From: Apricaphanius iberus
Lineage: Eukaryota > Chordata > Actinopteri > Cyprinodontiformes > Aphaniidae
DNA length: 64,000 nt
Reading direction: 5' to 3'
Assembly (NCBI GenBank): GCA_028564705.1
Contig: JAPXFQ010002640.1
Coordinates: 1-64,000, forward strand
The notes under the pieces were generated by a model. It worked only from the letters and a program-made list of their open reading frames with translations. It ran no database searches and had not been told where the DNA came from. Position numbers and translations under genes: made by a program. Shown one piece after another: positions 56,425 to 64,000 of this stretch (its first letter is position 1; each line of letters starts with the position of its first letter).

Positions 56425-57377
56425 CAGTGTTGCCAACTTAGCGACTTTGTCGCTAGATTTAGCGACTTTTCAGACCCCTATAGCGACTTTTTTTCAAAAA
56501 AGCGACTAGCGACAAATCTAGCGACTTTTTCTGGTGTTATTGGAGACTTATCTGGTGTTTTGGAGACTCTGGCGTGAAGCACGTATTGTTCTGCAGTTAC
56601 TGTCCTCAACGTGAGCCCCTCCCCCGTCCCAAAGCACTTACAGGCGGCCAGTCTCACAGTAGCCTTGCGCAGCAGTCCCATCTACAGTCTATGGGCGGAG
56701 CAGAGAGAGAGAGAGGAGACCCTCACCACTCGGCGTCCGGACTGCAAATGAAATGCGCTTGCGCAAAAGAAAGCCGCCGCTGGCTTGCAGAGCGGGATTT
56801 AAATGTAAACGTTTCTTCGCTGTGACGCTGTCACACAAATAAATCACTGCATTTGACTCACACAACCTCAGCAGCTCAGTCACTTATTCACCTCGTCCAC
56901 TGTGTGTGTAGCCTACCTCTCTGTGACATAAGATCTTGCTAGCTAGCTCAGCAAACTTAAAAAAAAAAAACAACTTAAAAAAAAAACCTAAGTAACTCTG
57001 CCAGAGTGTGTCTTTTGGGTCACTTTGCCGGTCCCAAGCCCGGATAAAGGAGGAGGGTTGGTTGTAGAGCTAGCAATTTCACCCTACAGAACAATCTTTT
57101 GATTAAATTTGCTGTTATAACATTTAACAATACAGGACAAAACTGATGTGTGTAATGTGGATCTAGACAAAGCATTAAAATCATTAAATGTTGTTAATGT
57201 TGAAATTATTTTTGTACATTTGTAGTTCTAAACATATTTAGGGTGTTTTTTACTCACTTTTACTGTTATTTGCAAATTGCCAATTATGCAAATTAGGCGA
57301 TGACGTCATTTAGCGACTTCTAGCGACTTTTGGGACAGCCAATAGCTACTTTCCTTACTGAGGAGTTGGCAACACTG
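56425..57377. mobile_element. hAT element, 953 bp, perfect 8-bp target duplication
   Basis: The ends CAGTGTTGCCAACT and AGTTGGCAACACTG are perfect inverse repeats of 14 bp. The flanks TGGATTAC at 56417-56424 and 57378-57385 are identical. About ten TAGCGACTT-like words cluster next to both ends in both orientations, the expected layout of hAT transposase binding sites. The middle is GC-rich and has no transposase, so the element depends on a partner. The intact ends suggest a fairly young insertion. Confidence 0.92.
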
Positions 57378-57399
57378 TGGATTACTACCCTACTTGGGA

Positions 57400-57620
57400 T
57401 ATACACTAACCTCCTTAGGACCGATATGGCGGACTCCCCTTTTTAGGGTTAGGGGTTAGGTTTAGAGGTATGGTGTGAATTGAGTTTTAGTTAGGCTTAG
57501 GGTTAGGAATATATCAGTAATGGTTAGGGTTAGGAAAAGTGGCTGAGATAGGCAGACATCCAGTTACTAACATTAATGGAAGTCAATGGACGGTCCTAAT
57601 ATGGGTAGCAATATAAATGT
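57400..57620. repeat. GTTAGGG-word repeat
   Basis: CTAACCTCCTTAGGACCGAT at the left and AATGGACGGTCCTAATATGG at the right are partly inverse. Between them are GTTAGGGGTTAGG, TTAGGGTTAGGAATA and AATGGTTAGGGTTAGG. Third member of the group with 34998 and 36745. Probably a MITE family with GGTCCT-type ends. Confidence 0.55.
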
Positions 57621-58325
57621 GTGTGTGCATGTGTGTGTGTTCATTCACATATAGTATGTGTCAGTTTATGTTTGCATGCACAAGTGATCTGTTTAACCCT
57701 CTGGTGAGTACAGTAGGGTTGTGAACAGTCACACGTTGAAAAGCTGATGATGGTGGCCTGGACAGACAACACCATGGGGCTTTGTGCAGAGTCAATGAGT
57801 TAGAATACACAGATCAGAAGATGAGCTGGCAACTTCTCACCGTAATGACATCTCTTAAAACTATGTAAGCATTCAAGCTCAGCAGGAAGCAAGAACAGAA
57901 ACAAAGTTCTTTCTTGCTAACATTTTCAAACTTCACAAGAACTTGGGTGCAGAACTCCCAGGAAGTCTTCAACGATCAGATTGGTCAGAGTTATACCCAC
58001 ACCCACTTTCTATTCCTGGAACACCAGACAATAAAAAAAAAAAAACATGCATCAATAACAAGTTGCAAGGAGCTGCAAAAAATCTAACCAGACCTGCAAA
58101 TAGTGGATGGAATTTGGGTCTTGTAGCTCTAAAAGAGATCTCTGTTCTTGCAGACAATGCATCAAGTTTGGATGCCTGAGAACACAATTTTAACTGAGAA
58201 GTAGCAGTATCACTTGTTTTTGTGTAGTGGTGCTTTGTCATTGGAACGACTTTTCCTTGTCTTCAGAACAAAACCAGCCTTTTTTATCAGGTTGCTGAGC
58301 CTTTTTAAGTCTGTGGCCAATAGAT

Positions 58326-58556
58326 CAGGGGTGTCCATCTCCAGGTCTCAAGGGCCGGGGTCCTACCAGTTTAGTTTTAGTTTTGTGTCTCTGCTCCAAC
58401 ACAGCTGATTCAAATGTTCCAACTACCTCCTCAGCATGGCAAAGTTCTGCAGATGCCTGCTAACAAGCAATCATTTGATTCAGGTGCAATGAACCAGGGA
58501 AAGAAGTAAAGCTTGCTAGCTAGTGGCCATTGAGGACTGAGTTTGGGCACCCCTAC
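58326..58556. mobile_element. hAT-type MITE, 231 bp, perfect 8-bp target duplication
   Basis: Ends CAGGGGTGTCC and GGGCACCCCTA, flanked by CAATAGAT at 58318-58325 and 58557-58564. Internal CAAGGGCCGG and TCTGCTCCAACACAGCTGAT text is typical of a widespread fish family. Non-coding. Confidence 0.9.
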
Positions 58557-58564
58557 AATAGATG

Positions 58565-59285
58565 ATGGTTGAAGAGATTACACCCTCCCCTACATGCTTG
58601 TAGAAGATATGCAGCATCTTGCTGCAAATCTTAAAGGACCTAAGTCTTCTCTGTCCCTTCTTGGATCGGCTTCGCTGTTTGGGCGGTATACCAGTACATA
58701 TCGAGAACCAGTATTTTTTTTTCATTATGATATGAATTTTTAATATACTGCTATACTGGTGAATACCGCTGACAACTTCCGGAACGTTTAACGTGGGGAA
58801 GTGTTTAAGCGTTGACCGATTTCACTGCTACATGCTCTACACCACAGTGTGAAAAGTAACGTTTTTAACTAAGTACAGCTTCTGGCAGGACCTACCAGAG
58901 CGAAGCACACAACGCTGAGGAAGTAATTCCAAAAAGAGGAGTCACGTTTGTAGTTTAGCAGTTTATTGGCCAGAAAAGGTCAGACGAGAACCGAACAGCA
59001 TCTCTTTTACAAGCACTATTATGAGTAACCAGTAGGGGGGAGTGCTGAGCGCTATTTGACCATCTTTAGGTACAGGTGGTCAACAGCAGCAAAACTAGTA
59101 GGAAATAAATCAAAAATAGCAGTAAATATTTTTTACATACCATCTACGATACTTTTTTCTGTTAGTATCTGAATATTAACCAGCTTATAATCTCCTACGG
59201 TCGCCATGTTTATTTAACTTCTTCTTTGGCAAAATCCGGTCTGAGTCTTTACTCTGCCCCTAGCAGGATTCTTCAGCATGAAATC
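58565..59285. other. pde8b intron 1, no gene seen
   Basis: Includes GGTATACCAGTACATATCGA and worn inverse text near 58,745, possibly another decayed MITE. Confidence 0.3.
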
Positions 59286-59289
59286 AAAT

Positions 59290-62200
59290 CAAACTTTATT
59301 TAAAAGTGCTTTTTAAAGTTCTTTACAGATTAAAATGACCCCACCCCTCAACCATCTCCCATGGACACAGACAGATAACAGCAACAATAAAAAAAGCAAC
59401 AACGGGCTGAGTACAGATGAGCGAGGAAACGGCATCATGGGAGCCATCTGAAAAAGGCAGCAGCAGATCAACAGCAGCAGCCAAGGCACTGGCCCAAGGT
59501 GCTCAGCGGAGGAAGGGCTGGTACCCCCGCCTCCACCCTAGCACTACCTGGAGAGCACCGAGCCAGCCACAGCCGACCACCGCTCAGGCAGAGGGCTCCC
59601 TCTGAGAAAATACTGGAAGGATGAATAAAATAAGGAGTTAAAATGTTAAAATAAATGGTAGATAATGAGATTAAGTAGGAAAATACTGATACAAATGTTA
59701 AGACTGATAGCATTTCAAATGATCATGTGTAAAACAATAAGATATGATCAAATAAAAATGCAAAGCAGGTAAACAATAATTAATAAGTAATAGTCAGCTA
59801 AAAGCTAAACTGAAAATTCAATCATATAAAACATGCAGCGTGATTAAACCGATATTAATAAATAATAGTCAGTTAAAAGCTCAGCTAAAAAAGTGATTCT
59901 TGAGCCTGCTCTTAAAAACATGAGGTTTTAGTGCAGGTGCTCAGAACAAGGTAGTCTTTTTGGGAAGACCAGAAAGCAGGGCACTACGGTAATCAATTTT
60001 ACTGGTGATAAAAGCATGTATTAGCATCTCCGTATTGGCCCAAGAGAGAAAAGGGCTGACTCTGGCAATGTTCTTTAGGTGATAAAAAAATATTTTTGCA
60101 ATGTTTTTAATGTGAGGAATAAAAGTCAGCTCAGAGTCAAAAATCACGCCCAAGTTCTTCACTTGTAGAGAAGGATTAAAAGACAGTGATCGTAGTTTTG
60201 GTAAAAGTTTCTCTCTTTCAGCCTCAGGACCGATGACTAAAACTTCAGTTTTTTATCCTGGTTGAGATGGAGAAAAGTTTCTGCCTATCCAAGATTTGAT
60301 GTCTAAAATGCAGTTAAAAAGTGCATCCCTTGGCCGTGTGCCATCAGAAGACAAGAAGATGTACAACTGTGTATCATCAGCATAACTGTGAAAGTTAACT
60401 CCATGTCTTCTGATGACACTCCCCAGAGGGAGCGTATACAGGTTAAAAAGCGCTTGGCCTAAAACCCTGGATTACACCACATTTGATTTTGTGCCCCGTT
60501 TCCACACAGCGCTCTGGTCCTTTTTTTTGACATTTTTGGCCGTTGCCATCGTCAAAGCGGCCCACGGAGCAGGGGCCGTATTCACAAAGACTCTTATCTT
60601 ACCGCTAGCTGTTACTCCTAACCCGAGCTAAAAGGTCTTAAGTTGGAGTTGTCGTCTAAAACCTATTCACAAACGCACTAAGAGCTACTTTTATGTAGGA
60701 CAAATCCCTAAAAGTAAGCTAAGACCGATGTCCCGTTGCTATGGAAAACGTCATTTCCTATGCATGAGTAAATAGACGGACAGCAGTTTGATTGGTTGTT
60801 GAATGACACGTGTGAAACCAAGAAATGGAAAATTTCAAGGCGTAATTATGAAGAGCGCAAATAGCAGAAATAATGCATGATGACATCTTTGTGTCGGCCA
60901 CGAGACTGACACTTATACACCTTACACACAATAGCCTACAGAGAGGGTGAAGTTTAAAAACGAAAAAACGTGAAATGCATCATATTATACGACAGACTGG
61001 TGTCCTATCCAGGGTGTACCGTGCCTAACGCCTGCTGATAGCTGGGATAAGCTCCAGCCACCCCCCTTACTACTGGCACAGTTGGTCCTGGAGAGGAGGA
61101 CGGTCCTTAAAGGGCGATTCGGAGCTGGGATTACGAATAAGAAGAACAGGGAGGCATGGGTGGAAATTAGCAGAAAAATAAATGCATCTTTATCCAGCGG
61201 TGTCTCGAACGGCAGAAGACTGTGAGAAGAGATGGTATTCTCTACAATCCCAGTGTCGGCTCGAGATCGGCGCTTATAAAAAGGATGCTGCTGCAACAGT
61301 TAGGCAATGTCCGTCATATAGGCATCCCTACATGTTGCATAAATTGGAAGATGTTCACGTTTTCATCTTTGTGCACCCCCGTCATACCTGCAATCGCAAT
61401 GAAATTGGCTTTAATTCTTCAGCATGGGCCTCACCATGGTCCTTTTAAAGGCGGCAGGAAAAACACCCGTCTGAAGGGAACAATTCATCATAGTTAAAAT
61501 ATCGTCTTTAAAAGATTTGTAAAATTGCTTAAAAAACCCGGTGGGAATCCGGTCTAAAGCTCTTGTGGTGGTCCTCACTGAGGAGAAAAATTTATCAAAG
61601 GTCCCAGCTTCTACCAGAAAAAAAACTGTCCACTGTTTCCTTTGGTAAAGGCAGACACTCAGATTTGTCTAAAACCATGTTAGTTTAAGAGGATAAAATA
61701 TTACATCTGATGGTGTCTACCTTTCCTCTGAAGTGGTCTGCAAACTCATCACACAGAGTGTTTGAGGGGGTTTTCTGAAATGCATTAGAGGTATGATTTA
61801 GAATGTCAGTGGTGGAAAACAGAATTTTGGGATTATTTTTAATGTTGAGATGATTCTTGAGAAGTATGCATTTCTGGAATTTCTTACAGCGTTGTTGTAT
61901 GATTTGAGATGTTTTATGTACATTTGATGATTTATTGTGATTTTGTTTTTTCTCTATTTCCTTTCTGCCACCCTGCAGCTCCTCTTTAGTTTTTTACGGT
62001 CTTCATTTCTCCACAGTGTTGTACGTTTTGAATGAGTCTTTGCAACTTTAAGTAGAGCCAGCAGGTCGAGAGCGGATTGAAGCCTACTGTTAAAATCATT
62101 CACGGTCACAGGGGCCAGGTAAAGGTATGAGAGGAAACTTTAAAAAAAACTTGCAGAAAACCTGCAGACACTTCAGGGGTTAGATGACGTTTCCTGACAG

Positions 62201-62880
62201 TTCTCACAGAGGTTTCTAGCTGGAAGGAACCGCTGGTTTGAAAAAACGCAGTAGTGGTCAGAGACAGCCAAGTCAACAACAGAAGAAACACTAGTGGACA
62301 TACCAAGTCCAAGGTGTGTCCTCTGTTGTGAGTCGACTGCATGACGTGTTGACTAAAATCTATATTATTCAAAATATCTAAGAAATCTGTTGCTGAAGGA
62401 GCTAAGAGTATCTATATGTAGATTAAAATCACCTGCTTAAAGTATCCTTTAATATGAGTTGTGCAAAATTGATACAAATTCTGAAAATTCTTAAATAAAA
62501 AGTGCATCCTTTTCAGGAGGCCTATAAACTGTGACACATAAAATCTGAGGAATGCTAAAAACAGAGTATATTCAAAAGTATCAAATAAAACAGGTTTGAC
62601 AGAATAGGTTGATAAGCTTATGAAAGCAGTCCCCCCTCCGCTTTTACTATTGTTGAGTAAATAAAAGGAAAATTTGGTGGGGAGGCCTCTTTAAGAACAG
62701 GAGGAGCACCTGCATCAAGCCATGTTTCTGTTAATAGTGAACACTGAATGAGTATAATGTTTCAGTAATACAATTCCGTCACTTTTTTAGGAAAAAAGGG
62801 AATTGGTAGGTCTTTATAGTATTAGAATCATTTTTAGTTAACACTTGAGATGAAGTCACACAGTATGTGTTTCTTCTATT
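59290..62880 (-). mobile_element. L2/CR1-group LINE, minus strand, internally replaced
   Basis: The 3' end is at about 59,290 (CAAACTTTATTTAAAAGTGC on plus). In reverse, 62372-62106 reads FSQHVMQSTHNRGHTLDLVC, the endonuclease C-terminus. At about 61,535-61,430 it reads LQTGVFPAAFKRTMVRP, the reverse transcriptase start. At about 60,470-60,150 it reads FNLYTLPLGSVIRRHGVNFH, SYADDTQLY with the catalytic YADD box, LDIKSWIG and KNLGVIFDSELTFIPHIKNI. Roughly 100-150 residues of polymerase between these are gone, replaced by unrelated DNA at 60480-61430. Lies antisense in pde8b intron 1. Confidence 0.85.
60480..61430 (+). mobile_element. Harbinger-derived insert with Myb/SANT-like remnant
   Basis: Contains GGGGCCGTATTCACAAAGAC near 60,570, a typical fish Harbinger terminus. 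A decayed LINE/SINE tail lies at 60,990-61,070. A broken Myb/SANT-like reading at 61,140-61,290 reads AWVEISRKINASL, then RTAEDCEKRWYSLQSQCRLE. Harbinger elements encode such a Myb-like partner of the transposase. One frameshift splits it. The right terminus is not found, so the insert may be composite. Confidence 0.6.
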
Positions 62881-63155
62881 GTTAAACATGTTGGGTCAAC
62901 TTAATACATTTGGGTTGCTATAAGGCTCAAAAATAAAAAAAACAAGGGATCGGACTCGAACTCAGAAAGCCTTTGTTTTCTGAGCACCTGCACTAAGCAC
63001 TTTGTTACACACTAACTAAAAAAACTTGTATATAATAACACATGTGTTAACTAAACATGATCATAATGTTTCAGTAATGCAATTCCATCACTTGTTTTCA
63101 TGAAAAAATGTGATGGAATTGGCAGGTCTTTTTGATATAATAATTTTTAGTTAAC
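62754..63155. repeat. 90-bp direct repeat flanking a tRNA-like insert
   Basis: 62754-62842 and 63063-63155 are about 80-85 percent alike (ATAATGTTTCAGTAATRCAA..TTTTTAGTTAACA). The DNA between starts TTAGTTAACAC (62834-62844) and ends GTGTTAACTAA (63044-63054), an exact 11-bp inverse pair. Inside, on the minus strand, are AGTTCGAGTCC (B-box-like, about 62,951) and GTGCTTAGTGCAGG (A-box-like, about 62,990), so a worn tRNA or SINE head is possible. Confidence 0.6.
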
Positions 63156-63169
63156 AATGGTACGGAGCG

Positions 63170-64000
63170 GTCCCAGTCAGGGTCCTCCTACAAGTTGTAT
63201 ATTTCCAGTTTCACATGCGTCAACATTGCATATTTTGAAGCGCATCCAGTTTGGTTTGGACCCGCGATGAGGTGCAAATGTTCAAGCATCCAACTGCAGG
63301 GCATTTCTGACCCTTTGGTGTGAATGCACCGTTAAAAGTACGGAGTCCGGTCATGTAACCTAGTAGGACCAAAGACGGGAAGGAATGATGAGTGGATGAA
63401 GTATATCTTAAGGGTGTTTGTGTCATGCGTATCCCCAAAAATGACGCGGGCAAACAATCCCTCCCTTAAATTAAAGGCTTATCGTAATGCTTTTTAATAT
63501 TTTAAACATTTAATGACACTTCATCATATTAATGGCTGAAACCTTTCCTTTAAGTCTGTCAATAAAGCTTATTCAATTTCAGTAGAGCTAAAGCTAACCA
63601 GCTACTCACCGGAGTGAAGAGAGCTGAAGCTGGAACAAAGCTGAAGTCTATCCAACCCTGTAGTGTTTTTTAAAGCGTTTGTTCGCTTCTGAGGACCGGG
63701 AGCAGAACCGAGGGGACATTTTGAAAGTTTCCTGTGTCTCTCTGTAACAGATTCGCAGCGGGCCAGGAGATGGAAGTCCTTCATAAGACAGCTGATCGTA
63801 GTATTATATTTTGTTTATTATTGCTATGTTTAGTGTTTTAGTGTGTCGAGGATCGGTTCAAGACGGGACGCAACCTTTACCTGAGCCACTGAAACATTTA
63901 TCCGGAACAATGGTTCGCTTATCAAAAAATTCTGTTCAGTTAAAATAATTTCATCCCTTTTGTGGTTTGACAGAGCTGCCTGGGTCAGTGTTAATTATTC
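63170..64000. other. pde8b intron 1, no gene seen
   Basis: Contains AATGCACCG and GCGGGCAAAC patches that may belong to worn MITEs. No exon of pde8b is recognised. Confidence 0.35.

Noticed and set aside
62945..63010. Functional tRNA gene
   Set aside because: B-box-like and A-box-like words are present, but I cannot form a proper T stem or acceptor stem, so it is a SINE head or pseudogene at best.
46392..64000. Further canonical pde8b exons
   Set aside because: I looked for the REC/PAS and catalytic domain motifs (for example the HD phosphodiesterase signature) among the open frames and found none.
1..64000. CRISPR array, phage or bacterial operon
   Set aside because: Spliced vertebrate genes and eukaryotic transposons throughout; no regularly spaced direct repeats with unique spacers.

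Overview
This is nuclear DNA from a ray-finned fish, most likely a percomorph-type teleost. It is AT-rich, its genes are split by spliceosomal introns, and it is packed with teleost-style repeats: L2-clade LINEs, Tc1 elements, hAT, PIF/Harbinger and TTAA-target MITEs, tRNA-headed SINEs, and Ty3/gypsy relics. I see no bacterial or operon-like structure and no CRISPR array. The species cannot be named from the sequence alone.

Two protein-coding loci are well supported. (1) crhbp, the corticotropin-releasing-hormone binding protein, is complete on the minus strand from 21573 (start) to 16603 (stop). It has seven exons joined by consensus splice sites in compatible phases and predicts 320 residues with the ten family cysteines. 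A TATA box lies about 75 bp upstream of its ATG. (2) The first coding exon of pde8b, a high-affinity cAMP phosphodiesterase, is on the plus strand at 46110-46391 and ends in a GT donor. The rest of the window (46.4-64 kb) reads as its long first intron. CRHBP and PDE8B are also close neighbours on human 5q13-14, so this is a conserved synteny block. Here they are divergent and about 24.5 kb apart, with no recognised gene between them.

Layout. 1-16 kb: repeats only. It holds a LINE 3' end, several MITEs including a hAT MITE nested in an older one, a long-inverted-repeat element, a gypsy integrase scrap, a decayed Tc1, and an L2 LINE cut by a second Tc1. 16.5-21.7 kb: crhbp. 21.8-45.6 kb: intergenic, with SINEs, four hAT-type MITEs, microsatellites, a gypsy reverse-transcriptase relic and a TTAA-flanked element. 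45.8-46.7 kb: pde8b CpG-rich 5' region, exon 1 and a possible alternative exon. 46.7-64 kb: pde8b intron 1, with a long nested hairpin, two LINE copies carrying insertions, and more hAT elements with perfect 8-bp target duplications.

The two genes share a theme: crhbp sequesters the stress peptide CRH outside the cell, and pde8b destroys cAMP, the second messenger CRH receptors use. That link is known biology and is not shown by this DNA. I found no convincing new multi-gene system. The most unusual signals are structural: near-perfect hairpins inside introns, nested MITEs with intact target duplications, and possible extra exons near pde8b.
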